Shown: positions 9,180-17,832 of the stretch, piece by piece | Layout: each line of letters begins with the position of its first letter | Numbering within the stretch: position 1 is the stretch's first letter | Source of the DNA: Zygotorulaspora mrakii | Lineage: Eukaryota; Ascomycota; Saccharomycetes; Saccharomycetales; Saccharomycetaceae | DNA length: 64,000 nucleotides | NCBI RefSeq assembly: GCF_013402915.1 | Contig: NC_050726.1 | Location: forward strand, 699,501-763,500 | Direction of reading: 5' to 3' | The notes under the pieces: generated by a model | Told to the model about the DNA's origin: nothing | The model's input: only the letters and a program-made list of their open reading frames with translations | The model's database searches: none | Translations under genes and position numbers: made by a program

Positions 9180-10445
9180 TCAGTGAATTCTCACCTTTTC
9201 GTAGAAGGTACGTAAATCCTGCGTACAGGTTCCTTTTAATCTGCATCCCTTAAGTGATACGACTAGGTCACCCTCTGTATAGTAATAGGGATCTAACTCT
9301 TTATCTGAATTGTTTCCCTCTTCTTCAGAGGGTGGGTTGGGATTAACGGGAGCAGCTAACAGTTTTTGATGAACGAGGGCCGTTTTGCCCAAAATGTGAG
9401 GATGCCATTGCAAAAGGTGCCCGACACCTGCCGAGAAGCTTTCCCAGTCGTAAGTAGTATATAATTTGTCCATGAGAAATTCCAAGAAAGCCTTGCCGTA
9501 AAGATCATTTGAGACAACAAATGCAGACATATCCAGAAAGCCTTGTGGGGACTGAGGTATAATCATTTTGGTATTCTTCACTTGAAAGTGGTTATAAGTT
9601 CTGATGTTAGATTCTGCAACAACTGGAGTATTTTTTAATAGGGCAATTTCTAAGGTCTTGGGATCTAACAGGTTTTGCTGCAAAGAAATATCCAGGTTCA
9701 TTATCAGCGATTCGTGATCGAGGAAGAAAAGGTACTTAGCCTTGGGGAATGCATGCATGGCAGCTCTCATGATTAGAGGTTTAGCATACTCGTAATCAGT
9801 TCGCAAATTTTGCCTTTGCAACATTGGAACAAATTCTTGGATCCAGCGAATGTAAACGGCATACTTTTGCTTTTGAGCATAATCGACCCTGTTTTGAACA
9901 ACGTTGAACACCGTTTCGAGCTCGCTTAACTCAAAATCAATAAGAGTAACAATAACGATTTCCGGTGAGGGCGTTTCCTTCTTGTAAACCCATTTTCCAT
10001 GATCCAAGAAAGATTTCTTCACCAGCAATACTTGATCTGTTGTTTTCTTCTTCTCTTCGTCTGTCAATGGCTTGTCCTCTGGTTTCAATACGTAGCCTTT
10101 GTTACCTTCTAGATCTGTTCTGGTGTTATACAGTCCACCAATACCAAGTTCCCTCAAAACTGGCATGTGCTCGATAGGCGGAAATATCAAAGAGCTCTTA
10201 GCTGGCATTTCGTTCATATAATAACCATGTTCAGGTAGATACTGTTTTCGCGATGCGTTTCTGTAACTGAAAATACTGCTGCACAGATAGAGAAAGATAG
10301 TAATACCTGCCAGTATTCCCAAAGGCTTCACACTTTTACCTACGGTGAGGCCAAATTCTTTAGTAAAAATGTTGTTAACTCTGGGGGATATTGACCATTT
10401 TTTCTTAGACCCCGACTTAAGTTTTGATTTCGGTCTCAAAGCCAT
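9180..10445 (-). CDS. MNN11: Mnn11, Golgi alpha-1,6-mannosyltransferase subunit (GT34)
   Basis: 421 residues from the ATG at 10445 (S. cerevisiae 422); a longer frame begins only with a TTG and is not used. Type II topology: a basic cytosolic N-terminus, a membrane anchor at about 41-58, then a lumenal GMA12/MNN10-family domain containing ADEEKKKTT-like and QNRVDYAQKQKYAVYIRW segments. Mnn11 works in the M-Pol II complex that extends the alpha-1,6 backbone of N-linked mannan. At residues 243-245 the metal-binding DxD position reads D-H-E (from FLDHESLIMN), whereas S. cerevisiae Mnn11 has D-Q-D as I recall it. The next gene in S. cerevisiae is GON7; here FEN2 intervenes. Confidence 0.93.
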   Translation of the reverse strand: MALRPKSKLKSGSKKKWSISPRVNNIFTKEFGLTVGKSVKPLGILAGITIFLYLCSSIFSYRNASRKQYLPEHGYYMNEMPAKSSLIFPPIEHMPVLRELGIGGLYNTRTDLEGNKGYVLKPEDKPLTDEEKKKTTDQVLLVKKSFLDHGKWVYKKETPSPEIVIVTLIDFELSELETVFNVVQNRVDYAQKQKYAVYIRWIQEFVPMLQRQNLRTDYEYAKPLIMRAAMHAFPKAKYLFFLDHESLIMNLDISLQQNLLDPKTLEIALLKNTPVVAESNIRTYNHFQVKNTKMIIPQSPQGFLDMSAFVVSNDLYGKAFLEFLMDKLYTTYDWESFSAGVGHLLQWHPHILGKTALVHQKLLAAPVNPNPPSEEEGNNSDKELDPYYYTEGDLVVSLKGCRLKGTCTQDLRTFYEKVRIH

Positions 10446-10720
10446 CTTGATAACAGCAATAATGGCAAGTATTAGCAGCAAAACGTCAGATTACGATCGA
10501 AAGGGCCCAGAATTACCTGTTGGATAAAAATTAAATGAGTAAATGGTCTACCAATAGCACTGGGTTCACCTCAACACTTGTTTATTTCGTTGTTTCATTC
10601 CACCAATTTTTTCATGTCTCGCTTTTGATTCGAGCCACATGTAGTGCGATAAAGACAAACGTATGCCATACATTCACGTGTAGATAAGTAAAACAATACA
10701 AAAAATGCTATATAATGGGA

Positions 10721-12274
10721 CTAATCAGTTAGGGTTGGGCTGTTGCGTGGAATATTGCCACTGCGGTCACTGTTGTAATTGTCGTTGCCATTGTCGTCAT
10801 CATTGTAATTGTCATTGTCGCTGTCAGCTGCGTCTTCATCGTCATCTAACATATCGTTGGCGTCGATGTAGGGCAAGACCTGTTTCTGAAGAGAATCTCT
10901 TATCTGAAACTTTCTTATGACAATTGAAACGACAGCACTGGCTATTGCGGTCGCGAGAAGTGCATAGCTGCCTTTTTGGAAGTAAGGAGTAGTGGTTGCT
11001 GGAAAAAACACTATGGACCACCAAGCGTTTACAGCGCCTGAAAACATGTTCATAGAAGCCAGAACAATGGCACGCTCTTGCAAATCTTGATGGCACTCGA
11101 CGTTTGCCCAGGCAAAGAAAACTGCTTGGCCAGCGTAAGCTATACCACCTAGATACTGTGCTGTGAACATGATTCCGGCATTGAGTGGTCTTACGCGAAT
11201 CATAATGGCAACCACGCACATTACTACAGCTAAAATCACTGCAACGTGCCAATGTTTTGCCCTACGCCAGTAACTCAAGTACAAAGCAGATCCAATGGTG
11301 GACACAATACCCACCGCAAATATACCGGATGGAAAATTGTTCCTGTTGGACAAGGAATAGTCCTGATTGGTTAACCAAAGAGCAAAAGTCGAATTTGATA
11401 CTAGACTTAAATTCTCACCACCAAGAATCCACACTAGAGAGAAAAGCCACCAGTGCCATCTTTTGAAAACTCTGGGTATCACAGACCAATCCAGCTTAGT
11501 GCTTTCATCTCTAACAGGTAACCTTCTACGTGCATACTTCAATTCGTCACTGCTAAATATCACTTTGGTCATTGAAAATTTGGCTTTATCGCTATCGATT
11601 TCAGGCATACCTGGAAAGAAAATGAAACCATATATTGCGATAGGCAATGTCAAACAAGCATCAATGATGAATAGCCATCTCCAGCCTGCCAGTGATGCCT
11701 TCCCATTTAGGGATTTGTGAATCTGCACTTGCATAAAGCCACTGAACATCGAACCAACCAAACCAGAACTAGTGAAAATTGCACTTCTTGTCGCGAGCTC
11801 ATTTTCCTTGTACCAAGATCCTAGTATTAAATGTGTGCCACTAAATGTACAACTCTCGAAAATTGCCTGGAAAAATCTGATCGCACAACACTGTTTGAAC
11901 GAGGAGATCTTGAACAACGATAAAGTCAATACACCCCAAGCCAACGTACAGAAACTCAGCCATATTCTTGGTGATACAATTAACAGTATTAAATTGTTTG
12001 GTATCATCGATACTATATACCCAATGGTAAAGCACATGTTGGCAATATTGATATCATTCCCTTGGAAATTCAAGTCCTCTTTCATTCCTGATATATATGC
12101 ATTGACAAACGCAATACGATCTACATAATTGATCCAATACTGAAGACAGACAAAAGATAATACAAATAGATCAATCTTGAAAAGTAGAAACTTTTCCTTG
12201 ACAGTTCTTCTCGGTTTTACATCATCTTCGTGAGCAAAATGTGTCTCCTCAGCAAAAGAACCCTCTTTGCCCAT
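10721..12274 (-). CDS. FEN2: Fen2-type plasma-membrane H+/pantothenate symporter (MFS, allantoate permease family)
   Basis: 517 residues from the ATG at 12274 (Fen2 about 512); an upstream TTG extension is rejected. The start of the membrane domain, LLFKIDLFVLSFVCLQYWIN followed by YVDR, is almost identical to Fen2 as remembered, as are RFFQAIFESCTFSGTH, GWRWLFIIDACLTLPIAIYG and ARRRLPVRDEST. Twelve membrane spans are expected. Fen2 imports pantothenate for CoA synthesis. The C-terminal tail after YIDANDM is acidic low complexity (Asp/Asn/Tyr), longer than the related acidic tail of Fen2. The position between MNN11 and GON7 differs from S. cerevisiae, where FEN2 is on chromosome III, so this could be a relocated orthologue or a family paralogue. 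Confidence 0.88.
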   Translation of the reverse strand: MGKEGSFAEETHFAHEDDVKPRRTVKEKFLLFKIDLFVLSFVCLQYWINYVDRIAFVNAYISGMKEDLNFQGNDINIANMCFTIGYIVSMIPNNLILLIVSPRIWLSFCTLAWGVLTLSLFKISSFKQCCAIRFFQAIFESCTFSGTHLILGSWYKENELATRSAIFTSSGLVGSMFSGFMQVQIHKSLNGKASLAGWRWLFIIDACLTLPIAIYGFIFFPGMPEIDSDKAKFSMTKVIFSSDELKYARRRLPVRDESTKLDWSVIPRVFKRWHWWLFSLVWILGGENLSLVSNSTFALWLTNQDYSLSNRNNFPSGIFAVGIVSTIGSALYLSYWRRAKHWHVAVILAVVMCVVAIMIRVRPLNAGIMFTAQYLGGIAYAGQAVFFAWANVECHQDLQERAIVLASMNMFSGAVNAWWSIVFFPATTTPYFQKGSYALLATAIASAVVSIVIRKFQIRDSLQKQVLPYIDANDMLDDDEDAADSDNDNYNDDDNGNDNYNSDRSGNIPRNSPTLTD

Positions 12275-12438
12275 CTCATTAGTCTTCTTGAATCTATGAC
12301 AGGATGTTCTCTTTTCGTTGACACATCTCTCCCATTGAGTTTTAAATAACTTTTCCGAATGTTGACAAAAGTTGAGAGCCAAGATATTAATCGTTTCCAG
12401 TGATTCGAGGTCAGTCTTAGTCTGTATTAAAAGTATTT

Positions 12439-12819
12439 TCAGCTATTATCGTCATTGCCATTATCATCACCTCCATCAAGAAGGCCCTTGATCTCTGTTT
12501 CAATGCGCTGTTCACGACTCTCTTCAAGCTTCGTTTTCTTTCCTTTAGCGATCTCCATTCTCTCTGTTAAAAAATCATTGATTTCATCTTGCAAACCGGT
12601 CAAATGGCATCTCAATTGACCTAATGTCGTTATTTGTCCGTTGTCATCGGTTCTTGGTTCGCTGGGCCTGTCCTTATCAATCTGGCCAGCATTTAAAACA
12701 TGTGGACTAGGTCCAGTGGTGCTTCCATCCGTAGTTTGATAACGAGGGCATGTTGGATCGACACGAAAAACATGCGACTCCAAATCTGGAGAACTATAAG
12801 AAGCAAACGGCACGGACAT
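12439..12819 (-). CDS. GON7: Gon7, KEOPS/EKC complex subunit
   Basis: 126 residues (S. cerevisiae 123), with an ATG start giving MSVPFASYSSPDL. The conserved region is GQLRCHLTGLQDEINDFLTE, followed by a basic helix and an acidic DGGDDNGNDDN tail. Gon7 is the small fungal subunit of KEOPS (with Bud32, Kae1, Cgi121 and Pcc1), needed for tRNA t6A modification and telomere maintenance. It marks the last gene of the YJL177-184 syntenic block. The upstream flank holds an inverted repeat of CGGACAG. Confidence 0.88.
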   Translation of the reverse strand: MSVPFASYSSPDLESHVFRVDPTCPRYQTTDGSTTGPSPHVLNAGQIDKDRPSEPRTDDNGQITTLGQLRCHLTGLQDEINDFLTERMEIAKGKKTKLEESREQRIETEIKGLLDGGDDNGNDDNS

Positions 12820-13332
12820 TCAAGCTTAAGACTTTTGAATTGTTACGAGTCCACCCTCATTGTAAGGTCCCGCTACCTTTCACTTTGTTTGTATATACGT
12901 AAAACACTTTTCACTATTCTTTGACAGCTGTCCGACGGAAGCCCGGACAGTCCACTTACTTGCAAATGCGATGCTCAAATGCAGTAGATGTTGGCTTATT
13001 CACAACATTTGAGCTTCTATCTGGCTTGAATTATTTTGCCTTTGGATATGCGGAGCAAGTGGATGTTGAACTCTGGTTCCTATCAAACTTTTCTGTTTTA
13101 CGTTGTATTTTAGTCAACCAAACATAAATATTTAACAAAAAACTTTATTTCATGCCGTAATATAATAAAAACCTGACATTAAATTACTTACAATTATAAC
13201 GCACTCGAATGCTGCGCTAAAGCTTCTTAAATACTGTTTAATCTGTATATCAATCATAAAAAAAGCAAAATCAAAAAACACACTCCAGCTTTTCAACACA
13301 TCCATAGTGGAATATAACCACACCATCATTAC
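12820..13332. other. 513-bp spacer: GON7 promoter and 3' flank of the multicopper oxidase gene
   Basis: No gene recognised. An inverted repeat, CTGTCCG (12928-12934) with CGGACAG (12944-12950) and a 9-nt spacer, sits about 110 bp upstream of the GON7 start. It has the CCG/CGG half-site form used by zinc-cluster regulators, but no regulator can be named. The right third is AT-rich, consistent with a 3' untranslated region. Confidence 0.4.
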
Positions 13333-15390
13333 TTAATTCATCCCTTCCTTAGCACTGCATAGGGATTTCCATTCTTCTGGATAATTATTCCAAGAAGTAT
13401 ATTCCTCCTGCAGAGCATTCACTTGTAAAAGTAAACCACTTTCCATATGCCAACCGATGTGACAATGGAATGGCCAGACTCCAGGGTTGTCAACAACAAA
13501 TCTAATAACGGCCCATCCAAATCCAGGAATATTAAAAGTATCCCTTAGCACAGCATTTTCGAAATTCATCTCGTTTGAATCCTCATTATAGTAAGAGTCG
13601 TCAAAATATCCAGTATCGCCGACTCTTAAAATCCAAAATTTGTGACCATGCAAATGAAAGGGATGTGCACCATCATCATAATTGTTTATCACGAAATCAA
13701 CAACCGCACCTCTTTGATTTAAGTTAATCATGAATTGATCCTCGTTAAAAGTCATTAAATCATCATTCTCGAGACTTTTTATGGGGTTATCATTCGGATT
13801 AGTAACCAGCTCGTACATTGATGATGACTTGTCATAGGATACATAGGTATGATCATTGAAATAACCGCGTGTCTTTTGATATGCGCCAATGAAAAACGAA
13901 ACGTCTAGATCTATTTTAAGATCAGGCAGATGGGAGCCATTTTGCACTATTGGTACTTTTAGATCTGAATCCTTTGTCTTCAACAAAGATTGGTCAAATT
14001 CTCTACATTGAACTTGGCCACCATTGTAATTCCAGTCTGAAGCGGGTATCTCAAGGTCTGATGCATCTCTGGCTCCTGTGTAGGTGACGACTGCAGTCAC
14101 GATGTGATTGAAATTTCGATTAACTTCTTTAGAACAGAATTGATTGAAATTTGCATGCAACCAATAATTCTTCAAATCCTCTTTAGAGTCCAATGGTTGC
14201 AAAATGAAAGAGTAACGCTGTGCCACGGATACACTCAATGATTCAACTGTTAACGGATCAACGAGAGTGCCATCAGATTCAATAATTTCAAGCATATGAC
14301 GATCGATTTCAAACTCAAAAGGCAAAAAAAACCCAGCATTGACCAGACGAACTCTATATGTAGAATCTGGATCCAAATTAAACATTGTGACACTGACTGG
14401 CGAATACTGTAAATCATCAACCGATTCACCATTTGGTGCTAGATATCTCGATTCAACATAATCGAAAAAGTTAGCTCCCTGAATTAAGCCGTTGTCAGGA
14501 TCGGGCTCTGTATTTTCGTTATCTGGTCCTAAATACTCCTCAAGGTAATTCGTCGAAATATCGTGATAGTAGTCACTAACCACTACGACAATATCTTGGT
14601 CGTACTCGGTACCTATCATATCGAGTTCTTCCTGTGAATGGATGACCAGCGGCCCAAAGAGCCCATCAGCATACTGCGAGCCGTAGTGCGAATGATACCA
14701 ATAGGTACCGAACTGGTCGTCATCGAGTTCGATTTCGTAAACATACGACTGTTCAGGAGGAATGGGGCACTGATTGATGAAAGAGGCGCCATCCTGAAAA
14801 GAGTTCTTCTTGTTGTAAAACAAACCGTGGCAATGTATCGTCACAGGCTCCGTGCTCATTTGATTCGAGACATGTATAAAAAGCGTATCACCTGCGTTTG
14901 CCTCTATCAACGGCGCGGGATACTGGCCATTCACCACCGTCAAATTACGCACCATACCATCTGGATTTCTACCTTCCAGCGTCGAAATATTGAAGTAGTA
15001 GTGTCTCTCCTGATTGCGCGGCTCGTTCATCCAGTACTGTGTATCCATCGTGTAATTCTTGGCCGTGTCAAGTCTCCACGAAACCGCTGCGCTGTCCACC
15101 ACGGTAACCGCCTCTGCATTCTTCACAAGCGCGTGGTTACGATGCTTCACCTCCCTCAGCGTAAACACAAATATTAAAACCGGTATTACCACTATAAGAG
15201 ACCACTTCAAAGCCCGCAGAAATCTAACCTCTTTCGAATACCGCAGCTCCTTGCCCGGATGTTGCCCCTGCTCTTCGAGATCCTCCTCGATCGCAAGCCC
15301 GTCTATTTGCTCCTCCCCGTCTTCGAAATCCTCTTCCTCTTCTTTGGGCGGACCCATTCGAAGTTCCTCTATCGCTATATCCTTTTTCAT
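13333..15390 (-). CDS. Type II membrane multicopper oxidase (laccase/ferroxidase superfamily)
   Basis: 685 residues with an ATG start. An acidic cytosolic N-terminus of about 55 residues precedes one membrane span (about 61-78, LKWSLIVVIPVLIFVFTL), then three cupredoxin-like domains. All four copper motifs are present: HCH at 186-188, WYHSH at 231-235, HPFHLHGH at 576-583 and HCHIGWH at 642-648, with Leu at the axial type-1 position (653). There are several N-glycosylation sequons. Fet3/Fet5 ferroxidases instead have a cleaved signal peptide and a C-terminal anchor, so this is topologically reversed and has no S. cerevisiae counterpart in synteny. The substrate (Fe2+, Cu+ or phenols) cannot be decided from sequence. 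No FTR1-like permease lies next to it. Confidence 0.88.
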   Translation of the reverse strand: MKKDIAIEELRMGPPKEEEEDFEDGEEQIDGLAIEEDLEEQGQHPGKELRYSKEVRFLRALKWSLIVVIPVLIFVFTLREVKHRNHALVKNAEAVTVVDSAAVSWRLDTAKNYTMDTQYWMNEPRNQERHYYFNISTLEGRNPDGMVRNLTVVNGQYPAPLIEANAGDTLFIHVSNQMSTEPVTIHCHGLFYNKKNSFQDGASFINQCPIPPEQSYVYEIELDDDQFGTYWYHSHYGSQYADGLFGPLVIHSQEELDMIGTEYDQDIVVVVSDYYHDISTNYLEEYLGPDNENTEPDPDNGLIQGANFFDYVESRYLAPNGESVDDLQYSPVSVTMFNLDPDSTYRVRLVNAGFFLPFEFEIDRHMLEIIESDGTLVDPLTVESLSVSVAQRYSFILQPLDSKEDLKNYWLHANFNQFCSKEVNRNFNHIVTAVVTYTGARDASDLEIPASDWNYNGGQVQCREFDQSLLKTKDSDLKVPIVQNGSHLPDLKIDLDVSFFIGAYQKTRGYFNDHTYVSYDKSSSMYELVTNPNDNPIKSLENDDLMTFNEDQFMINLNQRGAVVDFVINNYDDGAHPFHLHGHKFWILRVGDTGYFDDSYYNEDSNEMNFENAVLRDTFNIPGFGWAVIRFVVDNPGVWPFHCHIGWHMESGLLLQVNALQEEYTSWNNYPEEWKSLCSAKEGMN

Positions 15391-15639
15391 TCCTGATGCG
15401 CCGGTTTCCCAGTTATTTCCTCAAGAGACCAAACTCTCGTCCTTTCACAGTCCACTGTTATATGTCAAATCCACACAACCTAGGTCATCCGTTCAACCAT
15501 TTCAACCCATTCAACCCACCACTACACTTAGTTCCCATGTTTATCATCCTGCCTTTTACCGAAGACAACGTGCTTTCCGATTTATTACTTTCAGTCCCTT
15601 GTAAACTTAAATTAATGCATTAGCCCTTCACATTCTCCA

Positions 15640-15765
15640 CACGTGGTACCAAAGAAAGCCTTTTGAGGAAGAAACGGGCTTGTTTGTCGTTTCTGTTTCG
15701 GAATGCTGAAAAGCTGTGTATTAATCATTAATATAGTCACAGCGTGCTAGTATTACCTCCACGTG
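15640..15765. promoter_or_regulatory. Two CACGTG E-boxes (15640-15645 and 15760-15765), Pho4/Cbf1-type
   Basis: Both are perfect CACGTG palindromes; the second is in the extended palindrome CCACGTGG. With a CACGTT at 16146-16151 just upstream of the TATA box, they resemble the high- and low-affinity Pho4 sites of the S. cerevisiae PHO5 promoter (CACGTG and CACGTT). They lie upstream of the acid phosphatase gene at 16279 and also 250-375 bp upstream of the multicopper oxidase start. Cbf1 recognises the same core, so Pho4 control is inferred. Confidence 0.5.
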
Positions 15766-16027
15766 GCGCCAGGCAGATAGTCACAGTCGGAAAGCGGAAG
15801 CGCGCGACGCAAATTCGAGGGAAAAGGGAAACAGATGAAGTGAAGATGCAGAAACATGTTGAAAGACAACCTGATTCGTTGTGACGACAGGATCGTGGAA
15901 ACAGGGCAGTGGCAACAGCACCGTGCCAAAGTTGTCTCGGTTGGGCTTCTGTTCCGCAGCGGAGCAGGGAAGCGCCAGGCTGCCACCCGGCATTAACGGC
16001 GAAACTGTAAAACGGTCCCACATGTGC

Positions 16028-16082
16028 TTGGCGATGGTTTTATTGGCGATGGTGGTATTGGCGATGGTAGTATTGGCGGGCA
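16028..16082. repeat. 15-bp tandem repeat TTGGCGATGGTNNTA, 3 full copies plus a partial
   Basis: Units run 16028-16042, 16043-16057 and 16058-16072, and a fourth starts at 16073 and decays after TTGGCGG. Only the two N positions vary between full units. The array is flanked by CATGTG on both sides (16021-16026 and about 16080-16085). It is non-coding and about 200 bp upstream of the phosphatase ATG. Confidence 0.85.
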
Positions 16083-16278
16083 TGTGGCATTGCAACCCAG
16101 GTTACATGCCAATTCGACCCCACTGGTGTGAAAAATTCTTTCTTGCACGTTGTAGTCTCGAGGCCGTCTGGGTCGTTGGAGGAGTATAAATACGATCGTA
16201 GCGCATCGACTAGGGATATGGAGGTTGCCGGTTTTATTCTGGAGTGTTGATCTCATCTCACCAAGGAATTGTCGAGAC

Positions 16279-17661
16279 ATGAAACTGAACTCAATTGTTG
16301 CTGCTGCTGCCACCACGGCCGTCACCGCTTGGGCTGCGGACTCTTCGTCCTCTAGGGTGGAAAGAACGTACTCCACTATTTCGCCAATGGCGTCAGAAAT
16401 TGCGAGTGCAGCAAGTAACGCGACGACCAATCATTTCACCTCAAACGTGACCGGTGCAGCTTTTGACCGTATCGTTATCGTCTGGCTGGAGAACACGGAC
16501 TACGACAAAGCTGCTGGTCAAGAAGACTTGAAATGGTTGGCGCAACAGGGTATTGTTCTGGACAATTACTGGGGGTTGACGCATCCTTCTGAGCCAAACT
16601 ACATTGCTTCTGTTGGTGGTGACTACTTTGCTCTGGATGACGACAGGTTCATCGCTCTACCTTCCAACATCTCGACCATTGTTGATTTATTCGATACCAA
16701 GGAAATCTCGTGGTCAGAATACCAGGAACATCTACCACACACTGGTTTCCAGGGCTTCAATTACTCTAACCAAGACAATTTTGCCAACGACTATGTCAGA
16801 AAACACAATCCACTGGTGATGTATGATTCCGTTGCCCAAAATGAAACTAGATTAGCAAACATCAAGAACTTTACCATGTTTGAGCAAGATTTGAACGACA
16901 GAACGCTTCCACAGTACTCTTTCATCACGCCAAACATGACAAACGACGGTCATGATACCAACATCAGAATTGCAGGTAAATGGAGTAGAGACTTCTTGGA
17001 ACCTCTATTATCCAATGAGTATTTCATGGAAAACACTTTGGTTGTTTTAACATTTGATGAAAATGAAACCTATTCGATCAAGAACAAGGTTTTCACTATT
17101 TTATTAGGTGGTGCTGTTCCAGATGAATTGAAAAACACTACCGACTCCACTTATTACGACCATTACTCCTTGATTTCTTCTCCAGTTGCTAACTGGGATT
17201 TACCCTCGTTAGGTAGACATGATGTGGACGCAAACGTCTTCGAACTTGTTGCTAATGTTACCAACATCACCAACAAGGATGTTGATACCACGTACAAATT
17301 AAACAATGCAACCTATGTTGGATATCTTTTAGATGACCAGATCGCTCTTCCTGCACCAAATGTTACTGCAATTAATAGAAACGGCAGGGGTGTTTTACAG
17401 CAAGTTGTTGATCAATGGGGTGATGAATACTCTGCGCAAATGTCGGCTAGTTATTTCACATCAACTACTACCACCGTCTCTGCCTCAGTTGGTGATGCTG
17501 CAACAATGACGTTGGCTGGAAATTCTTCCACTTTGGCTACAAGTTCAGCTACCCAAGGATCTAATTCTACCACACATCCTTTCACTTCTACGGGTGCGGG
17601 TGCTGTTATCAATGCCCTATCTTTGAGTTCGCTCATCGGTATGTTGGCTGTATTCATATAA
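16279..17661 (+). CDS. Secreted, probably GPI-anchored acid phosphatase of the PF04185 phosphoesterase family
   Basis: 460 residues from the ATG at 16279, chosen because it gives a clean signal peptide (MKLNSIVAAAATTAVTAWAA); an in-frame upstream start has no such N-terminus. Phosphoesterase-family motifs are visible: WLENTDY (69-75), THPSEPNY (101-108) and PNMTNDGHD (218-226). The family includes phosphate-repressible acid phosphatases of filamentous fungi and is unrelated to the histidine phosphatase Pho5. Many N-glycosylation sequons occur. The C-terminus is Ser/Thr-rich and ends in a hydrophobic stretch (INALSLSSLIGMLAVFI) after a small-residue site, the pattern of a GPI signal. Upstream Pho4-like sites suggest induction by phosphate starvation. 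No S. cerevisiae orthologue known to me. Confidence 0.83.
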   Translation: MKLNSIVAAAATTAVTAWAADSSSSRVERTYSTISPMASEIASAASNATTNHFTSNVTGAAFDRIVIVWLENTDYDKAAGQEDLKWLAQQGIVLDNYWGLTHPSEPNYIASVGGDYFALDDDRFIALPSNISTIVDLFDTKEISWSEYQEHLPHTGFQGFNYSNQDNFANDYVRKHNPLVMYDSVAQNETRLANIKNFTMFEQDLNDRTLPQYSFITPNMTNDGHDTNIRIAGKWSRDFLEPLLSNEYFMENTLVVLTFDENETYSIKNKVFTILLGGAVPDELKNTTDSTYYDHYSLISSPVANWDLPSLGRHDVDANVFELVANVTNITNKDVDTTYKLNNATYVGYLLDDQIALPAPNVTAINRNGRGVLQQVVDQWGDEYSAQMSASYFTSTTTTVSASVGDAATMTLAGNSSTLATSSATQGSNSTTHPFTSTGAGAVINALSLSSLIGMLAVFI

Positions 17662-17832
17662 AAGTCTTTACCGCCGATAAGTCTCAAAAAGAGACATGAT
17701 TTAAGGCAGGTTTTTTTTATTTATATATTTATTGTACCTATATATGGTATCTCAAACTTTTCTGTTTGACATTATTTTGAGTCTGCTTCATTGAAGAAAA
17801 AGGCGATACTGCAAGCAAGGCAACAAACACAA

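Larger units (their letters stand above)
15391..16278. other. 888-bp divergent promoter region between the multicopper oxidase and acid phosphatase genes
   Basis: No convincing ORF. It contains three E-box/Pho4-like sites, a TATAAATA box at 16185-16192 about 90 bp before the phosphatase ATG, and a 15-bp tandem repeat at 16028-16082, all listed separately. Either gene could respond to the central sites. Confidence 0.6.

Noticed and set aside
10729..10736. Perfect Tbf1-type TTAGGGTT at the end of FEN2
   Set aside because: A single copy inside coding sequence with no accompanying motifs; expected by chance.
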